64,000 nt of DNA from Polyangia bacterium (GTDB lineage: Bacteria > Myxococcota_A > Polyangia > Polyangiales > JAUICN01): NCBI GenBank assembly GCA_030427835.1, contig JAUICN010000001.1:1-64000 (forward strand), given 5' to 3'. The first letter of the stretch is position 1. Every line of letters begins with the position of its first letter. Shown in pieces: positions 50,965-60,305 of the stretch. The notes below the pieces were generated by a model. It searched no databases and was not told the origin of the DNA. It was given only the letters and a program-made list of their open reading frames with translations. The translations under genes and the position numbers were made by a program.

Positions 50965-51927
50965 GTGCAGCAGAATGGATACGGTTTTCAGGTGCGATTC
51001 ATCTCGGTGACCTTCGGGTTGTTGGCCAGCCTAGGATCGTTTGTCTGTATGGGTATGGGGTGCGGTCACCGGGATCGGGCCCAGGATCCAGAAAACGTCA
51101 TTCTACTCGAGTTGGGAGGGAAAACCCTTTCCAAGGCCGCGTTTGACAGGTCGATCCGCGACCTCTCCCCGGAGCAACAGGACCGCTTGCGCACTTCCAC
51201 CAAGCGACTGGAATATTTTCACCAGTACGTGGAACAGCAACTGCTGCTTAAGCACGCTCAGGAAACGGGGGCGTTTGACGTACCCGAGCTGCACGGGATC
51301 GAGCACTCCCTCGCCCGTCGACTCTGGCGTATGCGTCTGTCCACCCGGTTCAAGCCAGAGGATATTTCGGAGCAAGCCATTGCCGCCTACTACAAGCGGC
51401 GAGCGGTGGATTTCCAACAGCCGGAACAGGTACGGGCCAGCCATATTGTGTGGAGATCTCAACGGGACGCGGCCAAGGCCCTGGTGAAGCTTTGCCGGGA
51501 TCCCTCCATGGCGCTGTTTCGAACCTACGCCCGTGATGCTGCAGGGGGCGCCACCTCTGGTAGTTCCAATGACGGAACGGGTGATTTGGGTTTCTTTTCG
51601 CTCCCTGGGGAACGGGGAGAAAACCCGGGGATTCCCCCCGCGGTGGTGAAGGCGGCCTTTGCCCTTTCCACCGTCGGTGACTACGCCGCTCGTCCGATCC
51701 GATCGGACCAGGGTTACCACGTGGTGCGCCTTACCGCGCGACGACCTGGATTTTCAAGACCGCTTTCTGAGGTGCAACACGTAATTCGGCAGCGGCTTTG
51801 GCGGGACAAACGTGACCAGAAAGCCGCCGAAGCGGTGGCCGCGCTTCGCCCACAGGTTGGTGTCGTTGTACACACTGACGCACTTCGGCAATGGCACGCA
51901 TGTGCGACAGGAGAATGCATACCATGA
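50965..51927 (+). CDS. PpiC-type parvulin peptidyl-prolyl isomerase, lipoprotein-like
   Basis: Periplasmic foldase of 320 residues. A signal sequence ends in a CMGMGC segment, a possible lipobox. The N-terminal helical region (LSKAAFDRSIRDLSPEQQDRL, KRLEYFHQYVEQQLLL) and the parvulin domain (about 155-265; QVRASHIVWRS, GTGDLGFFSLPGERG, VVKAAFALSTVGDYAARPIRSDQGYHVVRL) match SurA/PpiC proteins. Start is GTG 50965; GTG 50992 is an alternative that gives a more typical signal. It begins 21 nt after the kinase stop and overlaps the next foldase gene by 4 nt. Such ppi pairs next to mfd are seen in related genomes. Confidence 0.87.
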   Translation: MQQNGYGFQVRFISVTFGLLASLGSFVCMGMGCGHRDRAQDPENVILLELGGKTLSKAAFDRSIRDLSPEQQDRLRTSTKRLEYFHQYVEQQLLLKHAQETGAFDVPELHGIEHSLARRLWRMRLSTRFKPEDISEQAIAAYYKRRAVDFQQPEQVRASHIVWRSQRDAAKALVKLCRDPSMALFRTYARDAAGGATSGSSNDGTGDLGFFSLPGERGENPGIPPAVVKAAFALSTVGDYAARPIRSDQGYHVVRLTARRPGFSRPLSEVQHVIRQRLWRDKRDQKAAEAVAALRPQVGVVVHTDALRQWHACATGECIP

Positions 51928-52982
51928 GTATGAAACGTGCTTTTCGATCGATGTGGCCTAGAACGGCCCTGCGCCATTTCCTGTACGGTGTGATTCTTTG
52001 GGGAGCCCCATGGCTGATGGATCCTGTTGCGCAAGCGCAGGATTCATCGGCAACGGACTCGACTGTGCTCAATTCGACAGGGCTGAACTCGACAGGGCTG
52101 AACTCGACGGCACAGAATTCGACCGCACAGCAAACGGAACTGCAGCTGGTCGAACGGGTGGTTGGGTTGGTCAACGAACGGCCTATCTGGCTTTCCCAGT
52201 TGCGGCTGCGCGCGTTTCCCTTCGTCCGGCAGATGGCCCAAGCATCCTCCGGCTACAATACGAATATGGGCCAGCTGGAATCCGCCTATCGGAGGATGTT
52301 GGAACAGATGGTCAATGAGGCGCTCATCGATCAGGCGGCACGGGAGGAGGGTATTTCGGTCACCGAACCGGAAGTGGATCGCGCCATCCAAAACGTGCGA
52401 GTGCAGTCCGGTCTGGATGATCCCACGTTCTGGAACACCGTGCGTGCGCAGGGGTTTACCCACACCCAGTACCGGCAGGATGTTCGTAAACAGCTGGTGC
52501 GCCTTAAGCTCTTCAACCTTCGTGTGCGCAGCCGCATCAATGTGTCTGACTCCGAACTACAGGAAAGGTACCGAACCACCTACGGCAATGGGGACCCGGT
52601 GGATTGTTATTTGGTCTCCATGGTGTTGGTGGGCTCCACCGATCCCACCGAGGTGGAACCCATGACCCGTGCGCTCACGGTGGAGAACTTCATGGACCAC
52701 GGGGCGGTGGACCTGGGGCGGGTGTGCCCCAAGGATCTTTCCCCCAACCTGCGAAGGGCCGTAGAAGCTAGCGAGGTGGGTCAGGTGAGCCTCCCGGCAC
52801 AGGGGCCCAACGGCACCTATTTCTTTTTGCTGCGGGAACGTACGCCCTCCGCCAGCGCACCACGCTTTGACGACGTTCGGGATCAGATCCAGGAGGAACT
52901 GGTGGCGGAAGCGATGTCCCGGCAGGAAGGTCTGTTTCTCAAGGAGCTCCGGGAGAGTGCGCTTATCGAGTTGCGGCTCTAG
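51924..52982 (+). CDS. SurA-like periplasmic chaperone
   Basis: A 352-residue protein. ATG 51924 overlaps the previous stop as ATGA, with AGGAG 10 nt upstream. A signal peptide (cleavage near AQAQD) is followed by the tandem linker STGLNSTGLNSTAQN, then a SurA N-terminal chaperone domain: ELQLVERVVGLVNERPIWLSQLR, RRMLEQMVNEALIDQAAREEGISVTEPEVDRAIQNV, FTHTQYRQDVRKQLVRLKL. A reduced C-terminal region (about 220-330) stands where the parvulin domain would be, with SEVGQVSLPAQGPNGTYFFLL, but lacks the full parvulin core. It is probably an outer-membrane protein chaperone without isomerase activity. Confidence 0.86.
   Translation: MSMKRAFRSMWPRTALRHFLYGVILWGAPWLMDPVAQAQDSSATDSTVLNSTGLNSTGLNSTAQNSTAQQTELQLVERVVGLVNERPIWLSQLRLRAFPFVRQMAQASSGYNTNMGQLESAYRRMLEQMVNEALIDQAAREEGISVTEPEVDRAIQNVRVQSGLDDPTFWNTVRAQGFTHTQYRQDVRKQLVRLKLFNLRVRSRINVSDSELQERYRTTYGNGDPVDCYLVSMVLVGSTDPTEVEPMTRALTVENFMDHGAVDLGRVCPKDLSPNLRRAVEASEVGQVSLPAQGPNGTYFFLLRERTPSASAPRFDDVRDQIQEELVAEAMSRQEGLFLKELRESALIELRL
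52056..52130 (+). repeat. 15-bp in-frame tandem repeat in the SurA-like gene
   Basis: Five 15-bp units (starts 52056, 52071, 52086, 52101, 52116) close to AACTCGACAGGGCTG encode the pentapeptides of the linker after the signal peptide (STGLN and STAQN forms). The second and third differ by one base. Confidence 0.9.
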
Positions 52983-53278
52983 GGCCGTGCCTGTGCGTTC
53001 ACTGCACCTGTCCTTAAACGGAGATTTCATGTTCCCGTTTGCGGTATCTTCCCCATTCGTCGCAGCCCAAGCAGAGGACACTTTTGCGGTATTTTTACTT
53101 TTTTAACGGAACCTTCATTGACATCGCGCTGCTGAAACCGCGACCCTACGGACATCCTTGCTACGGTTCGTCTCGAACGTTGCAACATAATTTGCGGATG
53201 CTTGTGACTTTGCAGGTGTCCGTAACCTAGCGATGCCGCCCCCGGCCCGATACCCTAAGACCTGACTGGAGAGACCCC
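52983..53278. other. Intergenic region before the antiporter gene
   Basis: This 296-bp stretch contains no supported gene. It has a T-rich tract (TATTTTTACTTTTTTAACGG, about 53089-53108) in otherwise GC-rich surroundings, likely part of the promoter region of the following antiporter gene. No convincing terminator for the SurA-like gene was found. Confidence 0.5.
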
Positions 53279-54628
53279 ATGAAATCCGTTCGACGCGTTC
53301 TTCTAGCCCTTGCAGTGATTTGCATTCCGTCCATGGCTTCGGCCTCCGGGGGGCACGGACCCTCGCCCGAGATTTGGCTTGGCCTTGCGGCGATTCTGAT
53401 CGCAGCAAAACTCGGAGCAGAACTTGCGATTCGGCTCAAACAACCTCCTGTGCTTGGGGAACTGTGTGCCGGCATTGTGTTGGGCAACTTGACCCTTTTT
53501 GGCGTGGATGTGTTCTACGAGTTGGCCCACAAATCTACCATCGAGTTCCTCGCCGAGTTCGGCGTGGTCCTGTTGCTTTTTGAGGTGGGCCTCGAATCCA
53601 CCGTCACCGAGATGAAAAAGGTGGCACCCCAGTCGGGAATGGTGGCCATTCTCGGAGTGGTGGTTCCCATGGGCCTGGGCTACGCCGCAAGCTACGTATT
53701 GATCCCCGGGGCTCCGCAGGCGCTTCACCTATTTGTGGGTGCGACACTTTGTGCCACCAGTGTTGGAATCACGGCCCGCGTGCTCAAGGATCTGAACGCC
53801 ATGGACAAAACGGAAACCAAGGTGATCCTTGGGGCCGCCGTGATTGACGATGTGTTGGGCCTGATCGTACTTGCTGTGGTGAGCGCCATTGCCATGCAAG
53901 GGTCCATGCCTGACGCCGTGGGGATGGCCAAGATCATCGGCCTTGCCTTTGGTTTCCTGGCTGGCGCGCTTGTTCTTGGCATGTTTGTGATGCCGGGCTT
54001 CTTCAAGGCTTCCGCGAAACTGCGTGCTCCGGGTGTACTGGCGGCGCTTAGCATTGGGCTTTGTTTGGCCCTGGCAGGCCTCAGCGCCCTTGCGGGCCTT
54101 GCGGCCATCGTGGGTGCGTTTGCGGCGGGGCTCGTATTGGACGAGGTCCACGTACAACCCTTTGGCAAGAAGTCTTCCCATGATCTGTCGGAAATCGTGG
54201 GTCCTATCGTGGCCGTGGTTGCGCCCATTTTCTTTGTGCGCACGGGAATGATGGTGGAACTGGGTGGCATCACCAGCAATGCGCTTATGCTGGCTGGCGC
54301 CCTTTCGGTGGTGGCCGTGGTCGGTAAGCTTGTGGCCGGTTGGGGGGTGCGCGGTGCTGGGGTCGACAAGCTCACGATCGGCATCGGCATGGTTCCCCGC
54401 GGCGAGGTGGGCCTGATTTTCGCCAACGTGGGAGCTGCCATCAAGGTCAACGGAGTGCCGCTCATCGAACCCGGGGTGTACATGGCCATCGTGTTGATGG
54501 TGATGGTGACCACCATCGTGACCCCACCCTGGTTGGCCGCTCGGATCAACAAGGTGTCGCGCCAGGCCGCAGGCGCCAAGCCAACCGCCAACTCGGAGGC
54601 ACCTCCCTCCATCCAACCCCAGGCCTAA
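53279..54628 (+). CDS. Cation:proton antiporter, CPA2 family
   Basis: Monovalent cation/H+ antiporter-like protein of 449 residues with a cleavable-looking signal (SMASASGG) and about twelve membrane helices. Characteristic segments are KQPPVLGELCAGIVLGNL, FLAEFGVVLLLFEVGLES, GATLCATSVGITARVL, the ion-binding GAAVIDDVLGLIVLA double-Asp motif, and VPRGEVGLIFANVG. No regulatory RCK domain follows; the C-terminus is a short hydrophilic tail. ATG 53279 has GGAGAG 7 nt upstream. Ion (Na+ or K+) cannot be told from sequence. It lies between the foldase pair and mfd. Confidence 0.93.
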   Translation: MKSVRRVLLALAVICIPSMASASGGHGPSPEIWLGLAAILIAAKLGAELAIRLKQPPVLGELCAGIVLGNLTLFGVDVFYELAHKSTIEFLAEFGVVLLLFEVGLESTVTEMKKVAPQSGMVAILGVVVPMGLGYAASYVLIPGAPQALHLFVGATLCATSVGITARVLKDLNAMDKTETKVILGAAVIDDVLGLIVLAVVSAIAMQGSMPDAVGMAKIIGLAFGFLAGALVLGMFVMPGFFKASAKLRAPGVLAALSIGLCLALAGLSALAGLAAIVGAFAAGLVLDEVHVQPFGKKSSHDLSEIVGPIVAVVAPIFFVRTGMMVELGGITSNALMLAGALSVVAVVGKLVAGWGVRGAGVDKLTIGIGMVPRGEVGLIFANVGAAIKVNGVPLIEPGVYMAIVLMVMVTTIVTPPWLAARINKVSRQAAGAKPTANSEAPPSIQPQA

Positions 54629-54701
54629 ACCCCCCAGGAGATTGGGAACCCAGGGGGGTCTGGATTGCCGGTGGGCCGCTTTCGGCCCATGACTGGCGGC
54701 C

Positions 54702-57700
54702 ATGGGTGGCCTGGCACATGCGACAAAACCGTTGAGTCAACAGGACCGCGTGGATGTGGTGGGGCTGGGCCCTGGCGCCGCCATGTGGTCCGTTGCGCGA
54801 GACCTGGGGGGTGCGGGTTCTCCCAGGCCTACGGTGCACTGGGTATTGGCGCGGGATCAGGTGCAGGTGCAACGCCTTGCGGGCGACCTGCGCTTTGCCA
54901 TGCAACAGCAATACGGCACGCACCCCGCCTGTGTGCGGACCCTTCCCGAACCGGGCCGGAGCCCATTTTTGGAGCTGTCCGAAGATCGCCGAGCCCTCGG
55001 CAACAAGCTTTCTATCCTGTCCATATTGGCGGACTCGCAGGTGGCTCAGAAAGCCGCGCTCCTGGAACCCGCACCAAGGTTTGTCGTAGTGAGTGCCGCC
55101 CAGCTCCTGCGCAAGGGCCTCGCTCCCGAACGCCTGCTCGCCCACCGTATTGTGGTGGAGGCCGAGGAGGAATGCTCCCAGGAAGATCTGCTGATGCGTT
55201 TGACCCATGCGGGATATACGCGCGTTCCCGTGGCCGAAGACCCGGGTACGTTTGCTTCCCGGGGAAACCTGGTCGACGTGTACCCCCATGGTGGCACTCC
55301 GGTTCGAATTGAGTTTGATGACTGGCTGGTGCTCCGCATGCGCACCTATGACAGTGCCACACAACGTACCCAGGAAGAGGTCACTTCGATTGTGGTTCCA
55401 CCGGCCCAGGAATTTCTGGACGTGGACGAAGCACAGGCACGTCGGCGTGTGCGCGACCTGTGCGACGAGGCCAACTATCCTTCCACGAAATCCAAGGCAC
55501 TCATTGAAGAGCTGTTGGAAGGGCACCACCGGCGAGGAGCCAGTCACTACCTGCCCGCAGTGGTGGGCCCCCTGGTTTCACCGCTCGCCTATCTGTTCAG
55601 GGAAGAAGAGATTTCTGGGAAAAAGGGCACGTCATCGGGGACATCGCCGGGGACATCGCCGGGTACATCGCTGGGGACATCACAGGGTAAGCCGCCGGGT
55701 ACATCGCAGGGCACAAGCGGCCAACTCCTGATCGTGGACCCTCCGGGTGTATTGGCCGCGGTGCAAGAGCATCTCGAGGATGTGCAAGGGCAGCGCCAAG
55801 CTCGCGTGGATGCGGGGCTGCCCACGGCCGCCCTGGAGGATCACTACACCCCCGTGGATGCGTGGCTTCAAGCCGTGGAACAACATCGATGCATCTATTT
55901 TCATGGGGCTTCCATGGGCACCTCAAGCGCCCATTCTACCGCCGCGGAACGCTTTGAGCAGGTCTCCTCCGCCCACTTACGGCGGTACGCTCCGACCTAT
56001 TCCCAGATCACCACGACGGACACCCAGGGGCTCGCCACGGAGATCCAGGCCCGGCGCAAACAGAAACAGGCGGACGTGCTGGCACCTCTCATGGGGCGCA
56101 TCTCCCAATGGCATACCGAAGGTATGGCCGTACATATGGTGGCCCATACACCCACCCAGGCGGAACGTCTCCGCACCATGTTGCGAACGGCCGCCATCGC
56201 CCCGGAGGGCGCAGACGACTCGACTGTCGTCGGCAAGACCATGGGTGCCAGCCATCCCACCGATGTGGGTATCGCTCAAGAGATACCTTCCGAGGTGGAT
56301 ATTTTGGTTGGGCCGCTCATGTCGAGCTTCGTCTATCCTGAGCAACAATTGTGTTTCGTTTCCACGGAGGAAATCTTCGGTTCGGAAACCAACCAAAGGG
56401 GTCGCCGTCGCCCACCCCGCCGCCTGGAATCCACACTGGAGGATCTGCGAGAGTTGGAGCCCGGGGACTATGTGGTGCACGTGGACCACGGCGTGGGCCG
56501 ATATGTGGGCCTGGAGCGAAAGTCCCTTGGGCAAAGCCAACTGGATCAGTTGCAGGGCAAACAGCCCCTGTCGGTGGAAGTTCTTGTTGTGGAATACGCA
56601 AAGGGGGATCGACTCTTTTTGCCGGTCACCCGTCTCAACCAGATCCAACGGCTGAGCGGCAAGGAAGGCCACACACCAAAGATTGATCGTTTGGGGGGGC
56701 AGAGTTTCACGAGCACGAAGACACGGGTCAAAAAGCAGGTTCGGGAGATGGCCGACGAACTGCTCCGGCTCTACGCAGAGCGTGTGGCCCACGAACGCCC
56801 TGGTTTGCCCAACCTTGGAACGGAGTACCACGACTTTGAGGCCAGGTTTCCCTACGAAGAAACCGTGGACCAGGCCCGGGCCATCGACGAGGTCAATCAC
56901 GACCTTGAACAGCGCCTCCCCATGGATCGTTTGATTTGTGGTGACGTGGGGTTTGGCAAGACGGAGGTGGCGATCCGAGCGGTGTTTCGGGTCGCCATGG
57001 CCGGCAAGCAAATCGCGTTGCTGTGCCCCACTACCGTACTCGCCCAACAGCACTTCAATACGTTCCAGGAAAGATTCAAGGACTATCCGATCCAGGTGCG
57101 CCTGCTCTCACGGTTTGTGGATCGAGACACCCAACGTCAATCCATCCAGGATCTCAAGGAAGGCAAAGCAGACCTGGTCATTGGCACCCATCGGCTGCTC
57201 TCCAAGGACGTTCACTTCAAGAACCTGGGCCTGCTTGTGGTGGACGAAGAACAACGATTTGGGGTCACCCACAAGGAACGGATCAAACAGCTTCGCCGGG
57301 AGGTGGATGTGCTCACCCTTTCCGCCACTCCCATTCCTCGTACATTGCAAATGGCCGTGGGTGGATTACGGGATCTTTCCCTTATCACAACCCCTCCCGC
57401 CGCCCGACGATCCATTCGAACGTTTGTGAGCCGCTGGGAGGAACACGTGGTCCGCGACGCGGTGGAGAGGGAAATGGCCCGGGGTGGGCAGATCTTCTAC
57501 GTGTACAACCGGATTGAGGGCCTGTACGAACGGGGAAATCAGCTCAAGGAGATTCTTCCTGGAGCGCGCATCGGTGTGGCCCATGGTCAGATGAAGGAAA
57601 ACGAACTGGAGCGGGTGATGACCGACTTCGTGTCGGGGGAGTACGACGTGCTTTGTTCCACCGCGATTGTGGAAAGCGGGTTGGATATTCCGCGGGCCAA

Positions 57701-58550
57701 TACGATTCTTATCGATCGCGCGGATCTGTTCGGATTGTCTCAGCTTTACCAGCTTAGGGGCCGGGTGGGACGATCCTCGGAGCGGGCCTACTGTTACCTA
57801 TTCACTCCCCCTCCTTCGAAAATGACAGATGATGCCCGCTACCGTATCGAAGCCCTGGAAAGGCACTCTGAGCTGGGCGCTGGCTTTCGGATCGCCTCCC
57901 TGGACATGGAGCTTCGCGGAGCGGGGGATGCGCTGGGTGCGGAGCAGAGTGGCAACATGGCCCTGGTGGGTTTTGAGCTGTTTCTTCAAATGCTCCGGGA
58001 AGCCGTGGCCGAACTCCGCGGTGAGCCCATTGTGATTCCCATCGATCCGGAAGTCACGTTGGAGGAGGAGACCCATCTTCCGGAAAACTACATCGACGAT
58101 ATCGGGGTTCGTCTGAGCTTCTACAAGCGATTCGCGGGTGCCCAAACCATGGATGAAGTACAGGATCTCACCACCGAGATGGAAGAAAGATATGGCCCCG
58201 CGGAGGGTGTGGTTTCCAACTTCGTGCGTGCCATGGAACTTCGGCCTGGGTTGATGCACCTTCGTGCCCTGGGGTGTGAAGCCCGGGCCAACCGGGTGAC
58301 CTTGCACCTCCGGGAGGACACCGGACTGGATCCCGCCAAGGTCATGGAGCGGGTGACCCGTTCGCCGGACCTATGGAAGTTGACCCAGGACATGCGCCTG
58401 ACCCGCTACTACACGGATGGACTTGGATCCAACTCCCCGGATGCCAACGCGGCATTCGCGGCAGGTGGGCGGACAGGCAAGGGCTCCACGGTCAGTGGAT
58501 TGGAACGGGCGCACCAGCTCCTGGACGAACTCCAGACCATGACTCGATAG
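54702..58550 (+). CDS. mfd: Transcription-repair coupling factor Mfd
   Basis: DNA translocase that removes stalled RNA polymerase and recruits UvrA. The 1282-residue protein has the UvrB-like N-terminal region (RGNLVDVYPHGGTPVRIEFDD), the RNA-polymerase-interacting CarD-like domain (LEPGDYVVHVDHGVGRYVGLE), and RecG-type helicase motifs: Walker A CGDVGFGKTEVAIRA, DEEQRFGVTHKERIKQ, LSATPIPRTLQMA, and QLRGRVGRSSERAYCYL, then the C-terminal TRCF domain. It is about 130 residues longer than E. coli Mfd. Part of the excess is a GTSx repeat (about residues 309-340) in the N-terminal region. Start ATG 54702 has only a weak GGCGG upstream. Confidence 0.97.
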   Translation: MGGLAHATKPLSQQDRVDVVGLGPGAAMWSVARDLGGAGSPRPTVHWVLARDQVQVQRLAGDLRFAMQQQYGTHPACVRTLPEPGRSPFLELSEDRRALGNKLSILSILADSQVAQKAALLEPAPRFVVVSAAQLLRKGLAPERLLAHRIVVEAEEECSQEDLLMRLTHAGYTRVPVAEDPGTFASRGNLVDVYPHGGTPVRIEFDDWLVLRMRTYDSATQRTQEEVTSIVVPPAQEFLDVDEAQARRRVRDLCDEANYPSTKSKALIEELLEGHHRRGASHYLPAVVGPLVSPLAYLFREEEISGKKGTSSGTSPGTSPGTSLGTSQGKPPGTSQGTSGQLLIVDPPGVLAAVQEHLEDVQGQRQARVDAGLPTAALEDHYTPVDAWLQAVEQHRCIYFHGASMGTSSAHSTAAERFEQVSSAHLRRYAPTYSQITTTDTQGLATEIQARRKQKQADVLAPLMGRISQWHTEGMAVHMVAHTPTQAERLRTMLRTAAIAPEGADDSTVVGKTMGASHPTDVGIAQEIPSEVDILVGPLMSSFVYPEQQLCFVSTEEIFGSETNQRGRRRPPRRLESTLEDLRELEPGDYVVHVDHGVGRYVGLERKSLGQSQLDQLQGKQPLSVEVLVVEYAKGDRLFLPVTRLNQIQRLSGKEGHTPKIDRLGGQSFTSTKTRVKKQVREMADELLRLYAERVAHERPGLPNLGTEYHDFEARFPYEETVDQARAIDEVNHDLEQRLPMDRLICGDVGFGKTEVAIRAVFRVAMAGKQIALLCPTTVLAQQHFNTFQERFKDYPIQVRLLSRFVDRDTQRQSIQDLKEGKADLVIGTHRLLSKDVHFKNLGLLVVDEEQRFGVTHKERIKQLRREVDVLTLSATPIPRTLQMAVGGLRDLSLITTPPAARRSIRTFVSRWEEHVVRDAVEREMARGGQIFYVYNRIEGLYERGNQLKEILPGARIGVAHGQMKENELERVMTDFVSGEYDVLCSTAIVESGLDIPRANTILIDRADLFGLSQLYQLRGRVGRSSERAYCYLFTPPPSKMTDDARYRIEALERHSELGAGFRIASLDMELRGAGDALGAEQSGNMALVGFELFLQMLREAVAELRGEPIVIPIDPEVTLEEETHLPENYIDDIGVRLSFYKRFAGAQTMDEVQDLTTEMEERYGPAEGVVSNFVRAMELRPGLMHLRALGCEARANRVTLHLREDTGLDPAKVMERVTRSPDLWKLTQDMRLTRYYTDGLGSNSPDANAAFAAGGRTGKGSTVSGLERAHQLLDELQTMTR
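55626..55721 (+). repeat. 12-bp in-frame tandem repeat inside mfd
   Basis: Eight units of 12 bp near GGGACATCGCCG start at 55626 and encode GTSS, GTSP, GTSP, GTSL, GTSQ, GKPP, GTSQ, GTSG. Units two and three are identical. The repeat sits between the UvrB-like domains 1a/2 of Mfd, where a flexible loop is tolerated. Confidence 0.92.
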
Positions 58551-58573
58551 GCACGGTCCAGATCGGTTGGAAT

Positions 58574-58740
58574 CTAGAACCCATCTCATAAATCCCGCGG
58601 CGCCTTGAAGCCCATGCAAACGCGGCTGCTTTGTTGGCAAGGATTTGAAATACTCGCGGTATTCCTGCACCTTACCGCCTTGCATCCCCATTCCCCTGAG
58701 CTTCAAATACACTCGCTTGTATTTATGAGATGGGTTCTAG
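58574..58740. mobile_element. 167-bp MITE-like element with perfect terminal inverted repeats
   Basis: CTAGAACCCATCTCATAAAT (58574-58593) is repeated exactly in inverted orientation at 58721-58740. This reads best as 16-bp terminal inverted repeats (AACCCATCTCATAAAT) flanked by a CTAG target duplication. The interior codes for nothing and has further small hairpins, such as AAATACA-CTCGCT-TGTATTT next to the right end. Size, termini and absence of a gene fit a non-autonomous element moved by a transposase encoded elsewhere. Its right CTAG supplies the TAG stop of the adjacent sigma-54 activator gene. Confidence 0.8.
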
Positions 58741-60170
58741 TTGTCGGTGCGGACGTCGTGTTGGCGTAGCAGTCGTTCTAGGGACTTGCGGTGAATGCCG
58801 GCGGCTTCGGCGGCGGCTTCCACGTCACCTTCGTGGGTGTGAAGCAGTCTGCGCAGGTATTCCTTTTCCACGGGAGCGAGCCAGCGCTCCCGTGCCTCCT
58901 TGATGGGAAGGTGGGCTTCCACATCCACGGTCACCCGGGCGTTGACCCTGTCCACAGCAGCCAACTGACTGGTGGGGGCTGCGGGCCAGGACGCCGGCGG
59001 TGGGGGTTTGTCTGTCTCTGCCGAAAGTTTTCCCAAATCGTCGGGCTGAATTTGATTGTGCTGGGCCATGGCCACCGCACGGCGTAGGACGTTTCGAAGT
59101 TCGCGCACGTTTCCAGGCCAGCGAGCGGATTTCAGCATCTCCATGGCTTCTGGGGAGACCGTAACCACTTCCCCGGTGCCCTTGGTGCCTAGGACCTGCT
59201 GGGCAATCAGGGGAATATCGGAGCGCCGATCGCGCAGGGGTGGGATCTGAATCACGGCTTCCGCCAATCGATAATAGAGATCCTCACGGAACTCCCCATT
59301 TTTGATCATGCGCGCCAGGTTTCGGTGGGTCGCTGCCACCACCCGTACATTGACCGATTCATGTAAGCTTGATCCGAGCCGTTTGATTTCCATGCGCTCC
59401 AACACACGGAGCAACTTGGGTTGGAGTTCCAGGGGGAGTTCACCAATCTCGTCCAGAAAAATGGTTCCACCGTCCGCCGCCTCAAACGCACCCACCCGGT
59501 GCTTGTCTGCACCTGTAAACGCCCCCTTTTCGTGGCCAAAGAGTTCGCTCTCGATGAGGGTGGCGCTCACAGCACCGCAATCGACCACCACAAAGGGTTT
59601 GTCCCTTCGATCACTGTTGGAGTGCAGCGCCCGGGCTGCCAGTTCTTTTCCGGTGCCTGTTTCGCCGATCAATACACAGCCCAGCTCCGTGGCGGAGATC
59701 TTCGAAAGCAAGGCAAACACCGTGCGCATGGAGTCCGATGTACCGTAGAGCTCTCCAAAATGATCGGTGTCGTCTGCGTTGATACGCTCCCATTTTTTCT
59801 TGGGCTCAAAAACGATTTCGGTATCACCCAATTGAACCCGTGCCCCAGGAGACAAAAAGGCTTCCACCACGGGTGTGCCGTTCACTTGGGTGCCATTGGT
59901 GGACGACAGATCTCGAAGGAAATACCTGTCGTTGCGCACCAGTATTTCACAGTGATTTCGGCTTACGGTTCGATCGGTCAGGGGGATATCATTGTTGGGC
60001 GCAGAACCAATCGTCACCCGGGTGCCGTCCACTTCACGCTCTGCACCCTTGTCTGCCCCGGCCACCACCACAAAACGTTGGCGATGGGAGACGATCATGG
60101 GCCCCTGGCCGTCGTCTCGGATCTGTGTCCCGTGAAATGCGTTGGGACTGGAAACCGCTGGTTGTTCCAT
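58737..60170 (-). CDS. FHA-type sigma-54-dependent transcriptional activator
   Basis: Enhancer-binding protein of 477 residues from ATG 60170; an in-frame ATG at 60263 adds 31 unconserved residues. It has an N-terminal FHA domain (about 28-125: TIGSAPNNDIPL, TVSRNHCEI, SSTNGTQVNG) as sensor, a central AAA+ domain with Walker A GETGTGKE, the sigma-54-contacting GAFTGA, Walker B GGTIFLDEIGE and RWPGNVRELRNVLRRA, and a C-terminal Fis-type helix-turn-helix (GDVEAAAEAAGIHRKSLERLLRQH). The FHA sensor implies control by Ser/Thr phosphorylation, with the kinase unknown. The stop codon lies in the CTAG end of the MITE-like element. Confidence 0.95.
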   Translation of the reverse strand: MEQPAVSSPNAFHGTQIRDDGQGPMIVSHRQRFVVVAGADKGAEREVDGTRVTIGSAPNNDIPLTDRTVSRNHCEILVRNDRYFLRDLSSTNGTQVNGTPVVEAFLSPGARVQLGDTEIVFEPKKKWERINADDTDHFGELYGTSDSMRTVFALLSKISATELGCVLIGETGTGKELAARALHSNSDRRDKPFVVVDCGAVSATLIESELFGHEKGAFTGADKHRVGAFEAADGGTIFLDEIGELPLELQPKLLRVLERMEIKRLGSSLHESVNVRVVAATHRNLARMIKNGEFREDLYYRLAEAVIQIPPLRDRRSDIPLIAQQVLGTKGTGEVVTVSPEAMEMLKSARWPGNVRELRNVLRRAVAMAQHNQIQPDDLGKLSAETDKPPPPASWPAAPTSQLAAVDRVNARVTVDVEAHLPIKEARERWLAPVEKEYLRRLLHTHEGDVEAAAEAAGIHRKSLERLLRQHDVRTDN

Positions 60171-60305
60171 GAAGTGCCAGGAATCGTACCATTTTTGGGG
60201 CGCCGGGATCGAACTTTGGGGACAGACCTGAGATTTTTTCGATTTTTGTCTTCTTCTGACCATTTTCCGTTGGCGTCGTGAAGCAACGGGGGTACGGCCA
60301 GCTCC

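Noticed and set aside
54632-54662. Hairpin ACCCCCC / GGGGGGT after the antiporter gene as a terminator
   Set aside because: Seven pairs with a mismatch inside and no T-run after it; too weak to call.
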